Shown here: positions 1-10,800 of the stretch, one piece after another
Numbering within the stretch: the first letter of the stretch is position 1
How the letters are laid out: every line of letters starts with the position of its first letter
Origin: a virus
DNA: 41,753 bases
Strand: one strand, 5' to 3'
Virus record (IMG/VR): IMGVR_UViG_3300025097_000014
Span: 1-41,753 of that record
Notes under the pieces: model-generated
Seen by the model: only the letters and a program-made list of their open reading frames with translations
Database searches by the model: none
What the model was told of the DNA's origin: nothing
Program-made: the position numbers and the translations under genes

Positions 1-936
1 TCATTCTTGTCCGATCCAGATGACGTGTTGGCAGCCAAGCAGAGGCTTGGGCAAATCAAAGCCGCTATCGATGCCATACCACCCGAGATTCGTGGCAACA
101 TCGGGCGGGAAATCGATGCCGCGTATCAGCAGTTTGCGGAATCTGGTGAAGACGACATCACCAAAATCAATCAATTGTTCGGCAGGCTTATTGGTGCTGG
201 TGAAGACGCGCTTGAGGTATCACCGACATCCGACGCTGCTGAAATGATGCGCAAGCGAGTTCGTCCCGTGGACGATGAGGTGCTTCGGGAAGAGCGTGGT
301 GCTGAGGCAGTTTCTGGGCTTCAAAGTCGACTGCAAGGATTGCAAACTAATCTATCTGCCGCAGAAGCCGACGCCGCACCAACCGTTAAAGATGCGAATG
401 TTTTCGCAAATGATGCGGTTCGAAGACTCAAAGAACTTCAACAACAGTTTGAGCTTGGGGTGGCTGGTGGCGGCCAGCGGCGCTCCCCGGCCAATTTGGA
501 AAAACAAAAACGCATTGAGTCCGACTTTGATAACGCGGTGGCTATGCGGAGAGCCGCTGAAGAGCCTATTAAAAGAATACGCTCACAGATTGGAGAGGTA
601 GAGGATCTGCTTGGCAGAGCAAAAGAATACTCGCGTGGAGAGGTGATTCTTGCTGAAAGCGCCCCACAACCGCCCCTGCGCCCAGCCGCCAAGCCTCTAT
701 CGGTTGAGCCGCCGAAGCCGAAGTCGAAGCCGAAGCCGAAATATGCTGCTGCGAGACCGCCAGCGGCAGCACCAGCACCAACACCAGCACCAGGCGTTGT
801 TCCTAATCTACCAGCAATGATTTCTACACTTGAAGACTTCATTAACGACCCGCCTCCAGGTATGGCGGACACTGATGTTAAACAGGCTAAAAACGATTTG
901 GTTGACCTGAGACAACAGCTATATGAGGCAGGATAA
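1..936 (+). CDS. unknown protein, 5' end cut by the window; coiled-coil with Pro/Lys/Ala-rich region
   Basis: The frame is open from base 1, so the true start probably lies outside the window; the first possible start inside it is TTG at 7. About 310 residues are visible. The first two thirds are rich in Glu, Gln, Arg, Ala and Leu and look helical or coiled-coil. Around residues 220-262 there is a low-complexity stretch of Pro, Lys and Ala, likely a flexible linker, followed by a short acidic helical end. No family was recognised. Its stop overlaps the start of the next gene (TAATG), and it lies in line with the giant virion-type gene, so a minor structural or internal virion role is plausible but is inferred from position only. 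Confidence 0.75.
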   Translation, partial: SFLSDPDDVLAAKQRLGQIKAAIDAIPPEIRGNIGREIDAAYQQFAESGEDDITKINQLFGRLIGAGEDALEVSPTSDAAEMMRKRVRPVDDEVLREERGAEAVSGLQSRLQGLQTNLSAAEADAAPTVKDANVFANDAVRRLKELQQQFELGVAGGGQRRSPANLEKQKRIESDFDNAVAMRRAAEEPIKRIRSQIGEVEDLLGRAKEYSRGEVILAESAPQPPLRPAAKPLSVEPPKPKSKPKPKYAAARPPAAAPAPTPAPGVVPNLPAMISTLEDFINDPPPGMADTDVKQAKNDLVDLRQQLYEAG

Positions 937-1829
937 TGGCAACTAATGAATTCGACGCTCAAGCGTGGCTTGAGGGAAAAAAAGATGAATGGGCTAAGCG
1001 GACAGCCGAAGCAGCCAAAGATAGAGACGATGACACCGTTTTGGAAGAAGCCTTTATGGCACCCGAGGGTGAGACATTCTTTGGTGAAATGAGCCGACGT
1101 GCCGGCGATGTTGGCCAATCCGTTCGCCGCGCAGTTGACCCACCTATGGTGCGTGATGTGCTTCAAGAAAGTGTGCTGCAAGACTTGAAAGAGTCCGCTG
1201 ATGAAGAGTTCGAACCATGGGCTGCCGCGCTGGTCAAGAAGGGGTTTTCAGAAGCAGAAGATGTTTACTATGGTTCCGGTCGCGCGGCTGGGATTGCTAG
1301 TGGACTTTTGGCTTCAGAGATTGCAGCCATTGTTCCAGATGCCATCTCTGCGGTAAGAGCCATTCATAGAGACATAGACCTTCCACCATTAAGAAAAACG
1401 ATCAAGGGTAGGTCGTTGGAACTGGCTGGTAGGGCGGCTGCTGGGATTGGTGAATACGCTGACCCGAGGGATGTGTCGAAAGATTATGCAAGGCGAGTCG
1501 CAAGAAACATGCTCAGTGAAGTCGATAATATGATGCGCGCCCGTGGCCCATACACGCCGGGAGATGTTGGACGAGCCGGTGTAGATGAGGCCGGAAGAGC
1601 GATTTCGTATCCAGCCTCTGGCGAATCAGAAAGAATCCATGAGTGGGATGACTTGACTGACCAGCAAAAGCTAAATGCTATTGAGTCAATGGAGCACGCG
1701 GCAACTTCAACGGAACCATGGAAGGGGGTTCCATATGAGCCCCAGAATGAAGATCCTGATTTGGTTGACGCTCTGCGTCGGATTCGCCAAGAGGCGGAAG
1801 CGCAAACCAGAGAGGCATACGGCCTTTAA
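936..1829 (+). CDS. unknown protein upstream of the giant virion-type gene
   Basis: This is a 297-residue protein whose ATG overlaps the previous stop (TAATG), indicating translational coupling. It is hydrophilic and highly charged, with a moderately hydrophobic Ala/Ile/Gly stretch around residues 105-135 that may be a membrane-associating or buried helix. The N-terminus reads MATNEFDAQ, similar to the start of the following giant protein (MATQNEF), which may reflect a shared N-terminal signal or chance. No catalytic motif was seen. Context suggests a minor virion or ejection protein; this is inference. It is followed by a 33-bp gap containing the ribosome binding site of the giant gene. Confidence 0.75.
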   Translation: MATNEFDAQAWLEGKKDEWAKRTAEAAKDRDDDTVLEEAFMAPEGETFFGEMSRRAGDVGQSVRRAVDPPMVRDVLQESVLQDLKESADEEFEPWAAALVKKGFSEAEDVYYGSGRAAGIASGLLASEIAAIVPDAISAVRAIHRDIDLPPLRKTIKGRSLELAGRAAAGIGEYADPRDVSKDYARRVARNMLSEVDNMMRARGPYTPGDVGRAGVDEAGRAISYPASGESERIHEWDDLTDQQKLNAIESMEHAATSTEPWKGVPYEPQNEDPDLVDALRRIRQEAEAQTREAYGL

Positions 1830-1862
1830 TCTTGATAGAATCAGGCATCACGCGAGGGTTCA

Positions 1863-4800
1863 GTGGCTACGCAGAATGAATTCGAGGTCACCACAGGTGG
1901 CAGTGAACTTACCCCAGAGCAAGAGCAGGCTCTTGTCGATTTCATGTCTATCGAGCCTCCTGAGGTAACGGCACCTGCGTATTCTGCCCCCAAGCTAAAG
2001 ACCGCTGAGACGCCTGATGCGCTGATGGGGGCATACCCAAACATCGGTGACCCGAAGCTTGCTGAGAAGATTGTAGAGGTATCCAACAATCTCGACATGC
2101 CGCCCGCCGCGTTGGCTGGAGTCATCGACCTTGAGACTGGGGGATCGTTTGATCCTGCGCAGCTTAATCTGGCAGGTAGTGGTGCTGTTGGGCTGATTCA
2201 GTTCATGGGATCAACGGCACGTGGGTTGCTTCACGATGCCGGTGAAGAAGGCTTTGCGCCGTCTAAGTACCAGAACACCACGAACTATAGAGAAGTAAAA
2301 GCGGAAGATCGATTCCGCGCCATGGGTGCTGTTGAGCAAATGGGCTGGGTTGAGCGGTATCTGAAGCCATACAAGGGCAGGCTCGATACGATTGAAGATG
2401 TCGGAATGGCGGTCTTCTATCCGAAGGCCATTGGCAATCCAGACTACAACATTGCGGCTGACTACGACCGCATAGGCCCTGGTACTGGCGCTCGATTTAG
2501 AAAGCAAAACCCTGGCATCGAGACTGCCGGCGACTACATGAATAAGCTTCGTGGTCGAGCGGTAACCAGCTTCAGGCAGCGTGGCCCTGTAGAAGAGCCA
2601 GAGAAGCCCAAGTTTGAAGAGACTCGCATTGCGCCGCCTGGAAAAATCCCTGATCCAGAGTTGGCAGAAGCCCTTTTGGAGAAGCTGCGCATCCAGAAGA
2701 AGAGTGAACTTGAAATACAGTTCCCTCTCTTTAATGACGAAGAGATAAACGCCAAAGCTGACGAGTTTGTCAGGCAGCACCGCATGATTCCAACAATGGA
2801 GTTTAGAGGCCTTCGTGCAGCCACAACCCGAATCAGCCCAATCTCATCTGAGCCTGTGTTGTCTTCTTTCGCTGCAAGACTTCACGGTCTACGAGAGAAG
2901 CAGAGCGAGATTAAGGCCACCCTAAAGGATCACTTTGATCGTGGTGAGTATGTAAAGGGCGTTGCTGCCGCATCAACGATTGCCCATACAGGAATGCTTC
3001 CAAGTGAAGGCACCCCACTGGAAGAGATGGATCCAGAGCTTGAGGCGTGGACAAAAGAGGGCGAAGAGAAGGGCCTTGAGATTGGCTATACGCTGCCCGC
3101 TACAGGGTTGGTCGTTGGTGGCTACTTGGGTGGATTTACTGGTGCGATGTTGGGCGTTGGCGTTGGAGCATTGGCTGGTGCGGAGTGGAATACTGAAGAG
3201 AGATTTATTGAGGATGCGGCAAAGAGACTTGCCTACATTGCCGAGATTCCGGCCCTCTCTCTGAAGCTTGAAAAGCTTGGTTCACGCGCCACTGCATCCA
3301 TTGTCGATTCAGTTGTTGGCGCTGCCGAGACGCTGGGTGTGGAAAATCCACAACAATACGTTGAGTCTGCCCGTCAAACATTAGAAGACTGGTCAGAAAC
3401 TATGGAGCGGCGGGAACAGGCGGGCCTTCGTGGCTCATCTTTGCCCGAAACCGCCCTGGACCTTGTCATCTTTGGCCCCGCCGCCACCCCGTTACGTGAG
3501 TCACTTGAGGACGCCCTGCTTCGAATCTCACAGACTGCGCTTTTGGATGAGGCGGGTCGAAAAGAGATTTTTGAAGATCGTGAGCGATACATTCGTGGGG
3601 CGCGGCTCACAGAAAATGTGCGTGGGGTCTATGAAGTAGCGCGCAAGATGAAAGAGAATCCCGACAAAGCGGAAGAACATCAGGCTGAACTTGTGTTCCT
3701 GATGAATACGTTGACATTCTCTGACCTGGAGGACCAAGGGCTGGCCAACGCCGAACTGGATGTTGAGGGATTCAAGGCCGCAGCGAGCGACTTGGATAGT
3801 GATGAAGTCTCAGAACTTCAGCTTGACGTGTTTGCGCCAGCCTTGACTCAAGCCATCCGCGCAGTTCATGAAGACAAGACAGACAAGGAAATAGACGCCC
3901 TGCTAAAGGATGTTCCCGTTGGAACGTTGGCTCATATTCAGCCTATCGATGAACTTGTCCCATCGATGGAGCAGATGGAGAAGTGGGCCGAAGAGAAGGT
4001 CGACATCGTGTCTGAGACTGGTGGAACGGCCACTCGTCAGCTTGAGAACTGGGCCAAACGCAAGTTCATGTCAGTCGAAAAACGCGATGGAACCTACTAC
4101 GTTGTAGAATCGACTACAGGGAAGATTTTTCGGTGGGCCGGTGGGTTTGCTACCGAGGCAATACTGACCCCACTTGAGCTTGCGATAAAAGGTCATACGG
4201 GATTCGGTGTAGTGAATGACCCAGACAGCCTTTTGGACATTCCTGCCCTGTACTTTGCCCGAATCGGGACTGGCGAGATTGGTGTTCAGCCGCGTGTTCT
4301 GGACATGCTTAAAACTGCTGGTGTAAAACGCGACACCTTAGAGTATCTTTTTGCAAACCTCGCTTCGATTGCGGCTGATTTCCTTATTCCGTTTGAGACC
4401 CCGTTTATCTCAGCGGCTGGGCGGACTGCAAGGGTCGGAGCTATTCAGCCGATACAGGGTGCAAGGCTGGCTGCCACTGGCCGACCGTATGGCATGGGTG
4501 GCCAGGGCTTTCTCGCTGGTGCTTTGCCCTCTGTGTACAAGTACCGACATGGGTTGAGAGACAAAGATGCTCCAACCTCAGTGCATCACTTCCACAAAGC
4601 CTTGGCTGACACGGCTGTTGCACAAGGTAAAAACCCACTTGACGTGTTGCCTCGAAAGGTCAAAGACAACGTCATTGAGGCTCTTCGGGTCTTTGGTGTT
4701 GATCCAGACAATGCAATGCAGGCATATTCTCAGCACGTGCTCGATAGCGGTTCCGTGCATGGTCGTGCGGTTGATATTGCTGCTCGCGGCGAGACCCCTG

Positions 4801-7800
4801 GTGATGTCACGATGCGCGAAGGGGATGGTTACAGACAGTTCGTTGAAACATTGGATACGTTCGCCCAGCAACGCAAATGGGACGCTCGCGCCAATCCAAT
4901 GATCCAAGCGGTCTTTGAGACGCTTGCTGGCCGCCTGGCTTCAGACCCAGATGTTCCCAACATTAACACCCCTCAGGACTTCTTTGAGAACGTCATACGT
5001 CTACAGGAGGGGGGTGAGCCCGGCCCATTCGCCCGGTATCAGATCGCAGATGATATTCCTGACTTAAATCCAGTCGAATACAAGGTTGCGCTGGGCGCAA
5101 TGAGTAAGCTTGCAGACCTGGACGTGCCCAAGGGGCTTCGCTCTTTGGAGCATGATTTTACTAAGACAAGGCGCGGGTCTCGTGGCCAGAAGATTGCGTC
5201 TGGTGCTGCTGAATATGTGAAGTTTAATGAGTATCGAGCGTTAATCGAAGACTCCCTCAGGTCGAGCTTCGGTGACGAGTTTAACGTTTATTCGCTCATG
5301 CCAAAGGAGATGCTTGCCTCTTGGCGTGGTGGTCGCCTGGACGGCCCGATCAGTACCTCCTTAACGCCAGAGGGGGCGCACGCGCTGAAGCGTCACCACC
5401 CGGTGAAGCAGCACGAAGACCTGGTTTTGGTTGAGATTAAGGCAAGGCCGGAAGATGCTTGGATGATTGGGTCGTTGGATGATCTTGAAGTCGTCATGAG
5501 CATGCAGGGCAAGCCTACGAAGAATCTAAAGGGTTACCCCCTTGGGCTTCAGGATTCCGGTTCGGTGCGGCCCGTCAGTGTGGATGATATTCGGGGGGTA
5601 GGTAAAGACGCCAGGATTGACGTTGATTCAGACCGATACTTTCTTGATCTCTTGAATAAGATGACGGGCAAGTCAACGGTCGATGACCTTACCGCTTCTG
5701 AGCGTGAGGCTGTTCTTCAGGGGATCTTAAACGGAAGCCTGAATGCAAAGTATCGGCCTGGAAAGAAAAAGGCTCCAAAGGTTTCTTGGACCAAGAAGCA
5801 ACTTGATGAGTTGACAGCGGAGGAGAGAAAACACGCCGAGGAGGTGATGAAAGAAGAGGCCGCCAGGAAAAAAGCCGAAAATGAAGAGAGAGGTGCGGAG
5901 TTAAAGAGGCTGCAAGAAATATACCTGGTTAAATCGCCAGATAACACAGGTGTTCCTGAAACGTTGACTCAACGCAGCAGAGCATCCATGAAGGGTTTTG
6001 GGAAGCCGATTGCTTTGGGAACCACCGTTAAGAACGCTGTTAGATCCTTTGCCCGTCTTGATGAGATTACTGCCAAGCTGGGTGGCCGGAATCCGCTGGA
6101 AAGCAACTCTCTTTGGAATGGTTATTGGAGTGAAGTCACTGGTGAGAAAGTAGTGATGCAGCCGCCCCATAAGGTGGTCGAGTATCTGGCTGACCCTCAG
6201 AACATTGCTGATACGTTGGGCACCCTAAGTAACAAGCAGATTTCGATGGCTGACGGTGGGGTTGACATTACCCAGCGGATTGGAAGCTTATACCGAACCG
6301 GCAAGGCTGACATTACAACCACAGGGCAAATGGTCTTGTGGTCTATTCTCAGCAGGACTTTGTCGTCGTACCCACATGAGAGTGGGTTTATAGATTCGTT
6401 CATGTCCAACGTTAAGCCTTTCATTAAGGCTGCCGCTGAAGGCAAGTTTGATTCAGAGATGCTGGACCGGTACCGGGTTTGGGTTGGTGCGAGCCAAACG
6501 AAAGCTGAGATTGCATCTTTAAGGACACAGGGCAAAAAGCCTAGTAAAAAGACACGAGAAATCGCATTAGAGCGATTGTTGGAATCCGGGGCTATCACTG
6601 AAGCGGAGGCAGAGTCCCTTCGGTTGACCCCGCCCGCTATTCGTGATTCCGGCCCTGGCCAGCCATCGGTATTTAACTTGAATGGATTTGGGGATCAGTT
6701 TCTTTACAAGGCTGGTAAATTTCTCCCTGACGGTCATCCTCATGCTGGGAAGACGGCCCTTAACGTTCTTCACGAAATGCTTATGGATGACTCAATATCC
6801 TCCAAGCAGATTCGTCGTGAGTGGCATGGCATGGTGCATAAATCAGGGGTAGACAACAAGATTCTATCGTTCTTGATTATGGTTTCTGGCCGAACCGATG
6901 TGATTGTTATTGACCGGGTTCAGGCCAATCACTTTTGGGACATTACTAATCGGAAATATGGTCGTGGAATCAAGGATCTCTATGAAGGGTTCGCCAAGAA
7001 AACAACGAAGGCTGCTTGGGATCTTTGGATGGCAAACCCAAGGGATTTCTCAAGTAAGCGTGGCCTTGCGGATGTTCTCGGAGGGGCGAGAGGCCTTGCT
7101 CTTTATGAGGTAATTGAGGACGCGCTTCTGAAGAACATAGCTGAGGGGTATAGGCTGGCTGGCCGTGGTGATGTTGGGTCGGTTTCTCGCTTCCATTGGG
7201 AAAGTTGGGTGGCATCAAGTGGGCAGGAGGTTGGCCACGGCACGTTGGCTATCCTGCTTCGGGACGCACTTGGGGTTCAAGAGCCTGCTCGTGGCGTTTA
7301 TGTTCGCGAGGGCAAGTTCGCGATGAAGCGGTACGGGATAAAATATGTCCCGTTCGAAGACGGTTCTCGTGTTTATGTAATGGAGGATTCTGTCGGTCGT
7401 CCTTATGTCTTGGATTCTGAGGCATTTACGGAATACAATAAGATTCTCGACAAGCACGCGAAGAATAAAAACATAAAAAACAGGGTGGTACCTCGTGGAT
7501 TCCTCATCTCAGACCCAAGCGCAGCAGGAATCCCCTGGTTCCACCGTACAGGAGTCAACAGAGCCAACCTCGATAGACTCATCGCCAAAATTGGACGCAG
7601 AGCAACTCTTAAAGAGGCTCTTTTACTCAAAGCTCGTGCCGACAGAAATTACGGGGTTGTCGAATACCCAGGACAACGACTCGACGACCGAGTAGCCCCG
7701 TTACGGATTGCTTTCGGAGACCCCCCTCCAGCTAAGGAGGTGGTTGTAGAGGCGGCTTTAACTGGTGTCCAGGCGGCTCGACCTGAACTTGAGGTCTTAA

Positions 7801-10800
7801 AAGAGCGGTTCCTTTCCGTCGCGAACAGCATAGCTGAGGCGAAGGCTAAAGGGGGACCGACCGCCACTTTGAGCGCTAAGCTTGAACGCATTGAAAGCAC
7901 GATATTTTCTGGGTTTGAACCGGCCTTGCGGGATGTTCTGGATGAACCAGGTATCGAGATTGTTTCGCTTAAACGCGGTCTTGGGGGATGGGGCGCAGAA
8001 GAGCTTGAGCCAAACATTCGTGTCCAGCTTGTTGGGGACGAGGCACTGATTCGTGACCGGTTGGCGAAGTTTAACAGCACGTCTGGAATGAGCGGTGATG
8101 ATGCCGTATCTCAAGGCGGGGCATTGAGCCGGGTCTTTGTTGAGGTCATTGAGGACGCGCCTGATGTCATTGGCAAGCCGCTTGATCGGTCTGTTTTAAG
8201 TCAGCTTGTTTGGGATGATGGCGGCGTTGAGCGGCTGGCTACGCTTCGGATTGGCATGCCAGATGAGATGCTTACACCGGAGGGCTTGGCTGAGCTTGGG
8301 CCGGTCCTCAAGAAGCACTCTATTGGCTTTACGGTGGACCGAGGGTTGGGAACCCTGGAGTTGACTCACACTCCAGAGTGGAACTCCATGAACGCTGGCG
8401 ACACGTTCGATGTGTTTCTTCTTGCTGCGCGAGAATTCATGGATGTAGCCCGTAAGCAGCATGGCTCAGATATTGAGGTTGCATGGGTTAAAGAGCGCGT
8501 TTTGATTAGCGCGCCAGAGGCCGGCAAGGTATCTGTAAATAATGCACTTGACACGGGCGTTTCCGAGTATAAAATAACGTCATATCAACAGGAGTTTACT
8601 GATGGCATACGCGAGACTGGAAGAGTTCAGGAGGGACTTGGCGAAGGCGTTGGGGAAAGATCCGGTACCGGACGACTTGGAGATGCCGCCACCAGGGAAG
8701 CTGGACTTGAGCCACTTGAAGCCGGGGATGGTCGAGGCCTCCGTGAGTCTGTTGGGGGGGAGGTCGCAAGAGAGGGTGGAGCCGCAGGCGGGGACGCCGG
8801 AATACGAGGCCCCGAGGAACAAAGACCTCCTGTTGTAGAGGAGGAACCAACCGACCCACGGATTCGGTATCAACGCAGGGCCGGTAGAGCGCTCGGCTAC
8901 TTCGAGTGGGACCAGGCATCGGCCAAGTACGTCATTGCGCTGTTCCGCGATGGTGACCTGAACACGCTGTGGCATGAGCAGGGCCACCTCGTGTCAGCCA
9001 TTATGGGCGACCAGTGGATGGATAGGCTGGTCCGTTATTTCGACCACGAAGTTTCGCCAGATGGTGCGTATCGATTGTCCGACATTGGTGAAGAGCAGCT
9101 TGCTGATGCGTGGATGAGCTACATGCAGACGCGATTCTCACCATCCGGCCCCGTCAAGCGGCTGTTTGAGCAGCTTATGTGGACCCTGAAAGAGGTCTGG
9201 CGCAGGCTTCGTGGCAAAGATCCTGCTGTTCCAGCAGAAATGCGGAGACTTTGGGACGGGTGGTTGCGTCCAGACTTGCGTGGCGAGCGCTATGCTATTG
9301 ATGTCCAAGATGCTGTGATGCGAAAGCGGCATCCGGTGGTTGCACTGGAAGACACCCCGGCTGAGAGAATCGAGGCAGAGGCCGTCAAGAAGGCTGGTCG
9401 CGCGCGCGAGTTTGCTCGGGTTGATCTACGTCCAGAGTCCGTCCGCACCGCATTGGGCGGCAAGATGGAAATTGTCATGGAGGATATCAGCCCAGACCCT
9501 GATGTGCCTGAGCTTGCTCCCAGACGCCGACCAGTCACTGGTGAAGTTGATGCTGTTGAGTTGGTCAACAATGCGATTGCATATGTCGCGACCGAACATT
9601 TTAAGCGTAGCATTATTGGCGAGGAATGGGTGCGACTGACTCTGCGGACCCACATACCTATGGCTCGGATGGCCAATGTTCAAAACGCTGTTCGCACTCG
9701 CCTGATTGACGCGATTGGTTCTCAGCCTAAGCACCTAAAATACTACAATAAGGGTGCAACATTGCCGCCGGAAGTGTCTGCCAGAATCGGCTCTCAGACC
9801 GGATTGGTCGCACGTATTGACAACGATATTATTGACCTATCTCCAGCACAGGCTGCTGGCATGAAGACGCTTGTTCAAGAGATTGCATCTGAGCCGTTAG
9901 CCAACATATTGCCTGATGCTCTTTTGTATCCTGATGCTGATTTTAGAACCATGACGGTGCAGCAATACAATACCGTTCTCGAAGTATTGGTTGATGTTGA
10001 GTCTGGCGTTGCATCGAGGGCCACCAGATACGCTGAGAATATCTCACCAACGCTGGCTCACGCGATGATTAACGCGATGAAGACAGCCGCAAACTTTGCT
10101 ATCAAAGACATCAATGCATTAAAATCGATTCGAGATAAGATTAAAGAGTCTTTTGTAGTTCCACGATTTGCTGAGGGCTACATAGATCCCACTACAAGAG
10201 AAATCGTTGAGACGAGCATCCGTGAGTTGGGCACTGTTGACCGTTGGCTGCTCAACATGGCTGACCGTGCAGTCAAAACTGATGACGCCACCACGTGGCG
10301 CGGTATCTATCAGAGCATGGTCGGGCAACTCGTAGCTCCCGTCGATCCAGGTCAAACGTCTCAGCTATTCGACATGGTTAGGCGGTTCGGTGGCGTTCTT
10401 GAGGCAGAGGCGGGTCGGGTTGCGCGCGTCGAGCTTGGTGAGATTGGTGCTGGTTACGAAATGATTCAGATGACCCGGATGGAGCTTTATGGCCGGCTCG
10501 ATGCCATTCAGGGGTTGCTCCAGAACAGCAATGGGTTGTCCGACATGGAGCGCAAGGCCCTTCGGTTGCTTCGAACCTATGAGCGGGTGCCGATTGAAGA
10601 GCTTTCGGATGCCGATCTTTATGCTATTGGTGATGCAATCAAGCATATTCACGGAGGCTTGCTATCACGACGAGATGCAGTAGTTCAAAGAGCCAAAGAA
10701 CTTGCAATGGGTCTTGAGGGCAGTTCTGACGCCAACCTTGCGTCTGAAATGAACTTGCTCGAATACAGAGAAATATACGACCACTTCTATCGTGGTGATT

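Noticed and set aside
438-1181. 247-codon minus-strand open frame
   Set aside because: It is antisense to two coupled plus-strand genes; the Gly/Ala run is the complement of the Pro/Lys linker.
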